DNA of 64,000 bases from Albifimbria verrucaria (Eukaryota; Ascomycota; Sordariomycetes; Hypocreales; Stachybotryaceae): the NCBI GenBank assembly GCA_020081605.1, contig JAHREC010000009.1, forward strand, positions 310,001 to 374,000. Direction: 5' to 3'. The stretch's first letter is position 1. Every line of letters starts with the position of its first letter. Made by a program: the position numbers and the translations under genes. The notes beneath the pieces are model-generated. The model did not search any database. It was not told the origin of the DNA and worked only from the letters and a program-made list of their open reading frames with translations. Shown in pieces: positions 12,751 to 23,281 of this stretch.

Positions 12751-13078
12751 ATCACTCACAATAAACCATATCAACGAATATAACACTCCAAAACAGACAA
12801 CGACTGTTTCCGTTTCCGCTTCTGGAACTGAGCAAACGCCGCTTTAACCTGAGCTATCCTGAGCCGGCTAAGCCGAACAGAGAGTCTGTGTTGAGCCAGG
12901 CTGAGCTTGCCTGAGCAAGGGGTCCTTGTTCTGGTCCTATACATATACTTATAATCTCGAGAAGGCTGAATAGCTTTATAAAGTATATCGTATGCTTTAA
13001 TATTATAAGAGAATCCTATAGTTTAAGATATTATATAATAGTAACCCTTAAATATTATCTACCTTTAAGCTACTACCT
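12751..13078. repeat. AT-rich island, RIP-like
   Basis: From about 12940 the sequence is strongly A+T- and TpA-rich (stretches such as TTAATATTATAAGAGAATCC). It resembles islands at 30.7, 55.95 and 59.45 kb. It could be a remnant of an element degraded by repeat-induced point mutation, but no element is recognisable. Confidence 0.4.
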
Positions 13079-15886
13079 TCACTCAGGGTGAAGCTTCCAA
13101 GAGGCAAGGTGCCACTCTATTCGCTTAGTTGCATTTTGGTGGTAGGCGAGGATGGGCCACTCGTAGTTTCTTTGAAACTGAGTTTGGAATGTCCAGCGCC
13201 CAGCCTCTACCCACTTCTCCTCCGTGATGGCAACTGCAGGCATGATAATCTCTGCTCTTGTGCCTTGTGGGACACGAACTTCCAATTCAAAACGTTGAGT
13301 TCCGTCTGGTAGGGTCGTTAGGTGCCAAGACGAAGACGCCAGCCCCTTGGGAGTAAGGTGTGATGCAGAGGCACTTGTCATATTTGCTCCCATAATTGGC
13401 GCGACCTGGAATGTCGTCCACCCAGGCTCAAGACGGCGCAAACCTGCAATCCTTTCTAAGAGAAACTTCGCGATGGCGCCCAAGGCGTAATGATTAAACG
13501 ATGTCATATTGCCTGGGTTAATAGAGCCATCGGGTAGCATGCTATCCCATCTCTCCCAGACAGTGGTTGCACCCATGGTGATTGGGTAAAGCCACGAGGG
13601 CATTCAGTCTCCAGCAGCATTGAGTAGGCAGTTTGTACATGCCCGGTCTTGACTAGGGCCTCACATACATATGGAGTCCCTGTAAATCCAGTGCCGATCC
13701 TGAAGCCATTTTTTCTTGCTAGATGCGCCAGTCGATTGCCGGCGTTGATAGCCTGTTTAGTGTCCAGCATGTCGAAGCAAATAGCTAGAGCATAAGCTGC
13801 CTGCGTATCTGATGTAATTCTGCCACTGCCTGTGATGTATTCATGATTGAATTCTCTACGAGCATTCCCTGCTTCGTCTTTGTACTGGGCGGCTTCGGCA
13901 TGTTTGCCTAAGATAGTAGAAATTTGAGCCATGCGTTCCAAACTTTTACCAGAAACATATTTGCGACCATCCTAGCATCCGTGTGTGATTTCCAAGGTGC
14001 GTCAGAAGGTGCGTCAGGGTCGAGCCAATCCTACCATCACAGTTAAATATCAAAGGAAGCCCAGGATTGAGGTGGATTACTGCAAACTTACACCAAGTTG
14101 GAACGGAGCGTATCCCAAAGATGTTTAGAGCCTTCAGTTTGCCCTCTTGGCAGCACCTTCATCCATGTTTCCATGCTCTCATACTGCTGTGCGAGAATAG
14201 CTATATCACCTGTCTCCTCATACAGAGCCCACGGTACCAATATGGTCGCGTCATGCCATATAGCGCAAGGAACCTTCCTACATAAGACCGGGTCTGCTAT
14301 CGTAGCGTTCGGCGTCACCATTGGTGGAACACCATTCAGCACTTTCTGATCATATGCAAGATCTACCAACCAATTCTTCACGATACCGAAGCAATTATAT
14401 AGCAGCACTGCCGTCGGTGCAAATAGAGCTAGATCGCCAGTCCAGCCCAACCTCTCATCGCGCTGAGGACAGTCAGTTGGGATGGAGAGGAAATTTCCTC
14501 TCATACTCCAGCGGATGTTGGAGAATAATTTGTCGAGCAGAGGAAGTGAGGAGGAAAAAGATCCAACATTTTGCATGTCCGTGTGGCAGACGACTGCTTC
14601 CACGTCCTCTAGGCGTACCTCTGCTTGCGGCCACCCGTCGATTTGGACGTACCTGAACCCATGAAAGGTGAATCGTGGCTCATAGCTCTCGGCATCGTCA
14701 AAACCGGCCAGAGTATACTCATCAACGGCCTTGCAGTAGCGCAGTGGCCTAGTCCCCAATTCTCCTTGTTCCAACACCTCTGCATGAGAGAGCCGAATGG
14801 TGTGACCTCGTGGACCACTAATGTTAGACAGTCGCAAGTAGCCAACAAGATTCTGGCCAAAATCAAGGATCAGTTTCCCGGAAGGGCTGGTGACCTGCTG
14901 AACTGCTCTAACAGTTTCGATTCTTCTCACAGGCTCACCAAAGCCAGCCGCCAGCGCGACAGATTGCGGCAACGGTGAAAGGAGGGTCACTGGTTTCCAT
15001 CCGGCTAAGTTCTCGTTGCTGGCTAATGGGAGCGACCAGCCTGGTACTTCACGAGTCGCATCATACTTTTCCCCATCATATATCTCAGCAAGTCGAATGG
15101 GGCCTTCTGTGACGAGCCATGTGTCATCCGTAACTATAACCATGGTTTGACCATTCTGCAGTGTGACCTCGAGTTGAGCCAGTAAAGCATTGGTATCACC
15201 CCAGATATTGCGGTGACCTCCTCGAAAACCTATCCGACCGGAAAACCAACCTTCGGCAACCCGTACGCCTAGGCAATTCTGTCCCCTCGATACCATGGAT
15301 GTAACATCATATGTCTGATATTGAAGTCTATTATCATAGGCTGTCCAGCCAGGGGCCAGGAAATAGTCTCCAACTCGCCTGCCATTAGTTTCAGCCTCGT
15401 AAACCCCTGGGCAGTAATGTACAATCGTGCGTGTCGCACAGCTTTGTCGATGTCAAACTGTTTCCTGAAAAGCTGTTCCGGCTGGGGAGCTAGAACATCC
15501 CAGCCCAAAGGCCCCGCGACACGTTGGCACTTCCAGTCTGAGGCTTCGAGAAGTCCGGTTTCAAGCAAGGTCGGGAGACTCCACGGCGTTGTATGCCCTT
15601 GCTCATCCCATATCCTTACGCGCGCTGTGACGATTTGTCGCGATTCCAGAGGTTTTTGAAGCGGCCAAGGGACAAGAGTGGAATCAGGCGAAGCAATTCG
15701 CACATTCATTCAGGTCTTCTCATCGGTACGAATCGAGTCGATGATCAATTCAATCTCGTATCCAGCCTGTTCAAATTTGTGTGAACTGCCTTGAATGTTC
15801 CACGACAACCTCGGAGTTGATTCTTGAACCCCAAGTGCCGTGGGTGCATTGTAGTGCTCAAATTTGACATCTGTCACGACGAACAT
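13079..15886 (-). pseudogene. GH78 alpha-L-rhamnosidase gene with one in-frame stop and four single-base losses
   Basis: GH78 enzymes release terminal alpha-L-rhamnose from rhamnogalacturonan, flavonoids, saponins or arabinogalactan. The chosen start is MFVVTDVKFEHYNAP at 15886. The order is an N-terminal beta-sandwich, a second rhamnosidase domain (AEGWFSGRIGF), then the catalytic (alpha/alpha)6 barrel with SIPTDCPQRDERLGWTGDL, which carries the acidic catalytic motif, and a C-terminal beta-sandwich ending at 13079. One 61-nt intron lies at 14031-14091. Breaks are an in-frame TGA at 15710-15712 and losses of one base near 15385, 14105, 13945 and 13598. Adding four bases and removing the intron gives exactly 917 codons, which supports the interpretation. 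No signal peptide is seen, so an intracellular enzyme acting on imported oligosaccharides or glycosides is likely. It is divergent from the Zn2Cys6 gene at 16843. Confidence 0.85.
15710..15712 (-). other. In-frame TGA stop in the GH78 gene
   Basis: The codons around it read GAG AAG ACC TGA ATG AAT GTG. Family-like sequence (RIASPDSTLVPWP) continues in the same frame, so this is a substitution or a balanced indel pair and not a simple frameshift. Confidence 0.7.
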
Positions 15887-16842
15887 CGTCTGAAAGCGGA
15901 GCTTCGTGCAGAATACTAACTCAATTGCAAAGTAGCTGCGAGAAAGCACTGGATATTCGAGGATTTTATAGCGAGACGCCTGAACTTTCTTGTAGCTGGT
16001 CTGACTATCTGTTCTTCCAAGCTTGAGGACCCTATGTCTGCGACGGGCCAGTAGATATCCTCCGTGATGCTCTTAGTGTTTGACAAAAGTCATACTCAAG
16101 CAGCGGCCGAAGCATTTGCTCTAAGACAACACTAAAGCGATATGTAAGGAAAAGATACCTCCGACGAGGCGCTCCACATATAATGAAACGATGTTCAGGA
16201 TACTCTTTTGGCCTGGCCCGGACGAACCATCGGGAGTTGTCCGTCCGTTACCCGATACCCAAGCTTAGCGTGCTTATATGAGAGTGTGCTCCTAAATAAG
16301 CCAAGGTTCTCCACGTATTTTTGCCTCTAGGTCCACCGGTATCCAAAGTCATTCCATTGTGCGTCGTAGAATTGAACACCAGCTTCAAATCCATAAAATC
16401 TCATGGTATGAAGTGAGCACGGCTTCAAACAACTCAAGCTTCAGGCTTTATCTTACCTGACAAGCATGAGGCGAGCATTTGAAGGATCACGAAAAGGGGT
16501 TTTTACATACCTTTTTGCTAGTGTTAGCCTGTACTGTAGAATATTGTTATAAGAGGGTTTGACTATGGCGAAACCGCGCATGTACACCAAAGTACGCGGT
16601 TAGCAAGCGATCAATACGCGGATTATGTCTTGTTTCTCCGCCACGTGCTTGTGCGTGGTCCACATTCCCTAAATGGTGCCATCCCATCAAGTCAGAAGGG
16701 TCAATCATTTCTTCACGGCTCTCCAGCGATCTTGCAGAGTGGTTATTGTTCAACGATATAATATTGCCTGGTACTCTCACAATATCCTCTACGAAACTGC
16801 TCGAGGTCCTCTCAGGCCATCTTGTGGCTCAAGGAGCGGACC
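15887..16842. promoter_or_regulatory. Divergent control region between GH78 and the Zn2Cys6 activator gene
   Basis: A 956-bp region holding the shared motif described in the next entry, plus a second CGG-type stretch TTGTCCGTCCGTTACCCG near 16238-16255. No further gene is seen. Confidence 0.5.
16215..16226 (-). promoter_or_regulatory. Shared motif TTCGTCCGGGCC, site 1 (GH78 / activator)
   Basis: Read on the minus strand, the 12 bases are identical to those at 20585-20596 upstream of the sugar porter. The core TCGTCCGG also occurs upstream of GH88/DUF2264 and of the saponin-hydrolase-like gene. A CGG triplet is the usual half-site of Zn2Cys6 regulators. The site lies 330 bp upstream of the GH78 start. 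Confidence 0.55.
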
Positions 16843-19837
16843 ATGGAAGAGCAGGGTATTGAAGCACCTGAGGAGACTCCGCAAACGCCCCAGACGCTGA
16901 TGTCGACTTACCATCGGTATGCTCTTCGCGTTGGCTTGCCTCCCCCGCCCTGCAAGGCTAGCATGCGTACTGATTTGTGGAAAACAGTGCGACAGTTGTC
17001 GTAAGCGGAAATTGCGCTGCTCAAGGCAGTGGCCAGCGTGTTCCCATTGTAGGCGACTTTGTGAGTGACTTCAAATCATGGGCCGACAAGGATCTCTGAC
17101 AAGGGAAAGCTTCCAAATGTGCGTATGAATATCAAAGAAAGAAGCCGGGCGTAAAGGCTGGGGCAATTGATGCTCTCAATCAGCGAGTTGGTTTGTATCC
17201 TATTTTTCAAGCGCTTGATAATGCGTGTCAAGACCCCGATTGGAAGCTGATCAGTCCTATTACCAGGTGCCTTGGAATCCGTCGTCTATGATGGCCTGAG
17301 AAAGGACCCCCACACCAGTCTCGAGTGCAGTTGAAGGCGTGCAGGGTTCTCTTGCCGAGTCAAGCAATACCGACGCTCTAAAAGTCCTCTCTCAAATGGT
17401 ACAAACTCTTTCCAGCCTACACTCGGACCTGGTGAGTGCTCGGCGGAGCGCGCCGTGCGAAGCCGCTACACCCGCCATCACTTCAAGTGTCTTGTCGCAG
17501 GGAACACCAGAAGCAAAAGTCCTATACGATCCCGAAAGCGAATTCGTGCTGATAGTGACTTGATACAATACGAGAGGAGCGTATTGTCGATGTCAACGAG
17601 ACGCTTGATGCTAAAACACTCCTATCTGACGTCAAGTTTTTGGACGAGTTGTTGGATGCCTATTTCGCACATGTTCACCCGTGGATCCCGATCCTGCACG
17701 AAATTCAATTTCGAAAACAGATCAAGGACAAGACGGGCTTTGATGAAAAGTCCATAATTATCCATGCTATTCTTGTCGCTGCATTTCGATTTGTTGATGG
17801 AAGAAGCGGCCATCTGCCGGATGACAGGATTCAAGACTTTCTTGACTCATGTAGAGATGACGTGTTCTTGAAAGCAATGAGCAACCTGGCAGTGGAAAGT
17901 CTTCAAGCCTTGATCATTATAACATTTACTGACGTAAGTGTCCTGCCGTCATACCGTACAGACCTTTCGTTGGTCCGCCCGGTTGATGTATCCGGCTAAG
18001 CACGGCATGTTCATTTGTGACACTGGCTTTACAGATTGGTTACGGCAAGACGTCAAAGGCCTGGTCAACGATTGGATCTCTCACCAGGACCGTCCAATAT
18101 CTACGGTTAAGCGTCGAAGACACGGACCGAGTAGAGCAAAGTGCGTTGCTGTCCAAATTACCCTCGCTCCCACCCCCGCGCAACTGGATTGAAGAGGAGG
18201 AACAGAGACGAGTATTTTGGAACATATTTCTCTTAGATCGGTATGTCGTCTGGCCGTAAACAACCTTTATGATCATTGGGTTAACGCTGACTTAGGTTCT
18301 GCTCTATTACCACAGGGTATCCATTTTCTCGCTCTCCAACGCCCTTCAAGGCTCAGCCGTGCTGACAAGTCAGCAGGTGGAACCTCAGTCTCACCGCGGA
18401 TGATGTTTGTCGAAGGTTGCCGATCGACGGTGGACTATGGCATAGATTCCAGCCAGCAATGACTCCTTACTTTGGAATATGGGATCATTCAGCGGCGAAA
18501 ATAGGTAACACAATTACATTCCTGCCCTCAAAGTACGACAAACCTGGACAAATCGATGTGTCTGGCGTCCTGGACAGCGACCTGGCCACGAGTCCCTCTT
18601 CCCAGGGCAACCACGCATCGACCACGAAAACGCCGAAAATAGGTGCCTTTGCCTATTACATTGAGTCGGTAGAGTCGCTTTGTCGTATCAAAACGTATTT
18701 CCTGCAGCAAAAGATCGATTTTACCAGCACTCGAGATGTTTCGAGCTGGCTGACGCGGTTCAAGGAGCTAGATCTCCGACTGGTCCAGTAAGTGAATGAT
18801 TTTTCACGCAGCTTGGCTTTTCTGCCGTGGGTTTCGCTTGGACATCTAATGATGCTATGTGCCTTGTAGTTGGAAGATGTTCCTGCCTCAGAAATGGAAG
18901 GATCCCAACGTTGTCCCGTTTCCGCCTATCGCACCGGTCATGGACCCCAACATGACGTTGGCGCACATCACGCACAACACATCTTCTATATTGCTCCACC
19001 AGCAGATAGCATATCCACACGGCGAACTCAGACACCTACGGCTGCCCAGCTCCTGCAGCGCCGACACCTGCTATGTTGCCGCTACAGAGACAGCAAATAT
19101 CACTGTCAAGTATCTAGAGCTTGCGGTAGTTAAACGAGTGATATCACCTCATTTTGCCATGTGCATCTTTCTGAGCGCGAAAACTCTTCTAGGCAAGTGC
19201 AGTATTTTGAGTTGAGAATGAGGCCTTGTGCTAACAGAGTTGCATCTAGTGCATTCATTGTACTACAAACTGGCCCTAGCGCAAGAGTTCTGGACTTTGG
19301 TGAAGAGCCTTGAGACCATGAGCTCAAGTTGGAATGGTCTTCTTACTCCTACAGACACTGAAGAGCCACCTTTTGCTGGCTTATTAGCTATCCAGCTTAG
19401 GGAGCTGTACAGCGATTGTCAGAAAGACCCGACCTGCTCTCCTTCGATTTTCGGAGAGAGCGCCAACAGCAGGATAAGGAATATAACAGGGAACTCTGAC
19501 GCAGATGTGGCTGAATACTCAATGAATCAACCGTCTGCCGAAAAGCGCATCAGTAGTCCCCGTTAGACCAGCCGCTAGCACAGTCTCTGAGAACCCAGAG
19601 CCATCCGTCGGCTTTCGGGCAGTCCACTGAACATCCCAGTCCTCGTATCCCAGTCTCTGTTATCGACTCCTACTATGGGCCTCGGCTCACATCTTACACC
19701 ATGCAGCCGAACGCTCAAATCGCCAATTTGAGTGCAGATGACCTAAACACAATATCGGAGGGCCTCTTAGATGAGAGATTTTGGAAATGGATCGCATTAT
19801 CGCGTACGATGATTTCATTTTTGGCCATCCTATCTGA
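16843..19837 (+). pseudogene. Zn2Cys6 fungal-specific transcription factor gene with several single-base losses
   Basis: The DNA-binding domain starts near 16988: CDSCRKRKLRCSRQWPACSH, then a 49-nt intron (17061-17109), then SSKCAYE, giving all six zinc-binding Cys. The fungal_trans middle domain follows from about 17640 (HPWIPILHE, then IGYGKTSKAWSTIGSLTR, EEQRRVFWNIFLLDR, GGLWHRF and [14 protein letters not shown]). Introns include 17935-18034, 18241-18296, 18317-18376, 18790-18869 and a GC-AG intron at 19193-19249. Single-base losses are inferred near 17514 (CAAAAGTCC), 17578, 19566 and 19786 (GGAAATGG). The last one changes the C-terminal segment (DERFWKMDRIIAYDDFIFG) and moves the stop. 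Its position inside the rhamnoside cluster and the CGG-type motif in the cluster promoters suggest it was the pathway activator. The exon between 17150 and 17330 is uncertain. Confidence 0.78.
19193..19249 (+). other. GC-AG intron
   Basis: The donor is AG|GCAAGT and the acceptor CATCTAG, with a good branch point GCTAAC 15-20 nt upstream. It joins AKTLL to VHSLYYK in the transcription factor. GC donors with an otherwise perfect consensus are a known minor class. Confidence 0.7.
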
Positions 19838-20913
19838 CTCATCCTACCTCAATCATGAACGCCGCATTCGGCCCATGATGGTCATACTGCTGGCTCGGAA
19901 ACCTTGTTACAGTTGAAACCTCCAAAAGGGCATTCCGAAAGAATATAGTGTACCTTAGTTGATATCAACTTTGTCAGCAGTGTCATTCGTCGTGAGCAAA
20001 TGGAGGCCGTAGCTATGAGAGGGGTGATAACATGTATTAGGGCTTTTGGTCAATGTGAGCATCAGGGTTCGTAAGCGAGATGGCGAGTGTTCATGCATCC
20101 AAGACTGCAAAAACGGAACGGAACCCATGAATGTTTCCAGAGGTTCGGTGCGAACCGGGCTATACCTTAGCGAGTCAATAATCCCGCTGGTCGAGGGATG
20201 TGGCCCATTGCTTCGGGGCAGCCCTTACCACTCTCTGTAGCGAGTGGGTTGAGGGAAAGGAGACCTGTTGGAGTATCAATAAGCATAGGGACTGGGTGTA
20301 TTTCCACTTTCTTTAGGACAAAATAGGGTCTACTATAGTAAGAGACATGCAGCAAGAGTAGGTGTAAACAGGCTCCACAAACTTCAGCCTCCTCCATCGC
20401 ATTGTTCTAGCAGGCATGGATGGGAGAATCTGAGAAGCTGAATTCAGAGCTGTGTCGGGATATGATGAAACCAAATCCCATCGGCGCATAGACTACTGGC
20501 TCGGTGGACGGTGACGAGACTGGACGAGGGGCCCTGCACTCAGGTCATGGGACAGGCTCGGAGACCGGGCGAAGGTTTCCGGTCTTCGTCCGGGCCCGAC
20601 TAAAGCATGCGATAACTGCTCTTTGGCACTAGTTTTCACTAATGAGTCCATGCATGGGCTGTCCTCGTCGAGGACGGACCCCATAATATTTCCCCGTGGG
20701 GAGACCAGGGTAGCTTCAGTTTGGTCCCAACCATGACTGGCGTGGGGTTTCAATAGTTATAAGGCCGCATAAATATGATCGGTGTGTTCCCATTAATCCA
20801 ATACGACACCGGGACCTTCTCACCTTGTACAACCACTCGATTTCCATAATGGCCTTGGGTACCAGAACCAAATCGACTACTGGCGAGGAGTCGACACTGC
20901 GCCAGCACAGCAT
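19838..20913. promoter_or_regulatory. Intergenic and promoter region of the sugar porter
   Basis: No gene is recognised. The region 20560-20600 is CGG-rich (GACCGGGCGAAGG, TTTCCGGTC) and contains the shared 12-mer. Confidence 0.5.
20585..20596 (+). promoter_or_regulatory. Shared motif TTCGTCCGGGCC, site 2 (sugar porter)
   Basis: Identical over 12 bases to the site at 16215-16226. It lies 318 bp upstream of the porter start codon. Confidence 0.6.
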
Positions 20914-22719
20914 GTGGAATCCCAAATGGAACAAAACATGAAGAAGCCTGACCAAGCTGTTCTGGAAGCCCTTGATAGGGGCCAGGGCGCGACAGGCTTT
21001 GAGAGTTTGACCCTTTGGGAGACTGCCAAAACGTTCAAGAAAGCTGTTCTCATCTGCACTGCTTGTGCCTTAATTGGCGCGCTCGATGGATATCAAGTTG
21101 GGTGAGTTGCAGTACCCATACATCGTGCATCCCACTAGCTCTCGGTTGCTTCATTATGCGGTCTGAACAAAAGTGAATGGCTAACACCATCTAGCATTAA
21201 CGCCAGCATCGTTGCCAACAAAGGTTTCGTCGAACAGTTCGCCACCAAGGACGACGCTAAAGGAAAGCCTTACCTGGAGGCACCGATCATGAGTGCATGG
21301 GGTGCCATCCTGTCCGTCGGCCAGGTCCTCGGCACTATAACGATTCCTTTTATATCAAGCAACCTGGGCAGGAAAATGGCATTCTACTGGATCTTGCTAC
21401 TTGCCGCTGTGAGCGTCCTTGCCGAATGCTTTGCCCGGTCCTGGCCAGTATGGCTTGTCGCCAAGCTGCTCTGTGGCATTGGAATCGGGAGCATGCAGTC
21501 GACAGTCCCTCCGTATATTGCTGAGATTGCACCAATACGTATTCGAGGGAGCCTCTTGATGGCCTACAGCTTCTGGTGGACAACCGGTTCTTTCTTTGCC
21601 CAGGTGGCCTTGAACTCCTTGAACCAGAGTGATCCATATGAGTGGCTTACGCCCATATACACGCAATGGTCTCAGGTTGGCATAATGCTCATTATATTCG
21701 TTCTTATCCCGGAATCGCCGGTATGGTGCGCCACACGTGGTAAAGTTGACATGGCCAAACGCTGCCTCAAGCAGATCAATGGCGGTGTTGAGGGCTACGA
21801 TGTTGACCATCAATACAATCTGCTTGACCTGTTGATTCAGCACGAACATCGCGTTGCGGTTGAGCAGCGCAAGGAGAAGTGGTACGCCATCTTCCAAGGT
21901 GTGAATGCCAGACGAACCTTGATAGCCGTCCTTCCTGCATCAGGCCAGCAGCTCATTGGACTGAAGCTCTTCACCACTTACGGGACGTACTTCTTCCAAC
22001 AGGCCGGTCTCCCCAACCCATTCGCCATTAAGTGCATCACATCAGGCATCAAGATTGCTTCCGTCATTGTCAACATCTTGATTGCTGATACCATTGGGCG
22101 ACGATTACTGGCAGGATGGGCCAGTACAACTGCGTGGCTGTGCTGCATGATTGTTGGAATTCTTGGAGTTATTCCGCATAATCGTGCCACGGACTATGTT
22201 TTTGTTGTTACAGCATGTGTATGGAGTAAGTTACGTCCTTAAATGGGGCGAAGGTAGTTGACAAGACTAATATGCCGTTGCAGATGTGGGAATGGTTGCT
22301 CTCAATTCATCAAACGCCGCAGTGCTCGGCGAGATCTCTTCCCAACGCCTGCGTCCCTACACGGCAGGCTTCGCGCTAGGTGTCTCATGCGTCATCGGCA
22401 TTATCATGGATGTCTTGGTGCCCTATATGGTCAACGCGAATCAGTGGAACTGGAGTTTCAAGACTGGTTGGTTCTACGTCGGTCTCGGTTCCATTTCAAC
22501 AGTTGGAATGTGGTTCCTTATGCCAGAAACCAAAGGGTTTGTATTTCCAAATGCTTACGTGAAGCTGTGTCAAATTTTGCTAATTTTCAATCGTCCAGAC
22601 GGTCCGTCGCCGAGATTGATGAGCTGTTCGAGCGGAAGATCAAGGCGTGGAGATTTGCCGAAACCGAAACTGCCACACAGCGCCTGCTCAAAGCCGAAAA
22701 CACTTCCATGGTCCCCTGA
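20914..22719 (+). CDS. MFS sugar porter (hexose/rhamnose/uronate type)
   Basis: A proton-coupled sugar uptake protein of the plasma membrane. Three introns (21102-21194, 22226-22283, 22537-22598) leave 531 codons in an unbroken frame. Features of the sugar porter family are GALDGYQVGINASIVANKGF in helix 1, the loop NLGRKMAFYW (D/N-x-GR-R/K type) between helices 2 and 3, ISSQRLRPYT late in the protein, the PESP motif in VLIPESPVWC, the matching loop IADTIGRRLLAGW in the second half, and PETKG at the start of the C-terminal tail. It is intact, unlike the activator upstream. The substrate cannot be read from sequence, but the cluster predicts L-rhamnose, a rhamnosyl-uronide disaccharide or a glycoside. 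Confidence 0.9.
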
Positions 22720-23281
22720 GAGTGTCCGAGTACATGATTTGGACACAATATCTCCAAACCCTCTTTTAATTATTAAGAACGTTAGGGTTAGTTTTGTTTT
22801 TATGTAGTTTCGGTTGTGTAAGTTAATTACACGGGCTTGTTAAATGCTGCTTTGTGAAAATTTGTGACCTTTAGATCTCAAATCTACGTCTCCTACCTCT
22901 CCATTAGAGAGAATTATGATTTATAACTGTTCTCGAACTGTTTACTTGAAAATATCCCGACTTCGAGGTCTTGATGAAAGGGATTGATTCATAAAAATGC
23001 ACTTGCCAATATGCAGCTATATGTATATGTCATATCAAAAGTTCTAGACAAAGCCATTCGTGAATATATTCGTTTGGAGACTTGGCATATGTTTTTGAGG
23101 ATATTTAGAGACTGGATAGCTTATATTGGATAACAGTATTACAGGGATATGCAACTTGTTGAAAAAGTTTGTTTGTCAAAGTAACAATGTTGGTTAATAT
23201 AACAAGATCAACTGAATGAACAACGAGTACCCAAAGGTATCCCCATCAAAATTCCGTCCTTTCATTGTGAAAACAGAACTG
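22720..23281. other. Intergenic between convergent porter and DUF2264 genes
   Basis: AT-rich 3' flanks with no coding signal. Confidence 0.6.
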
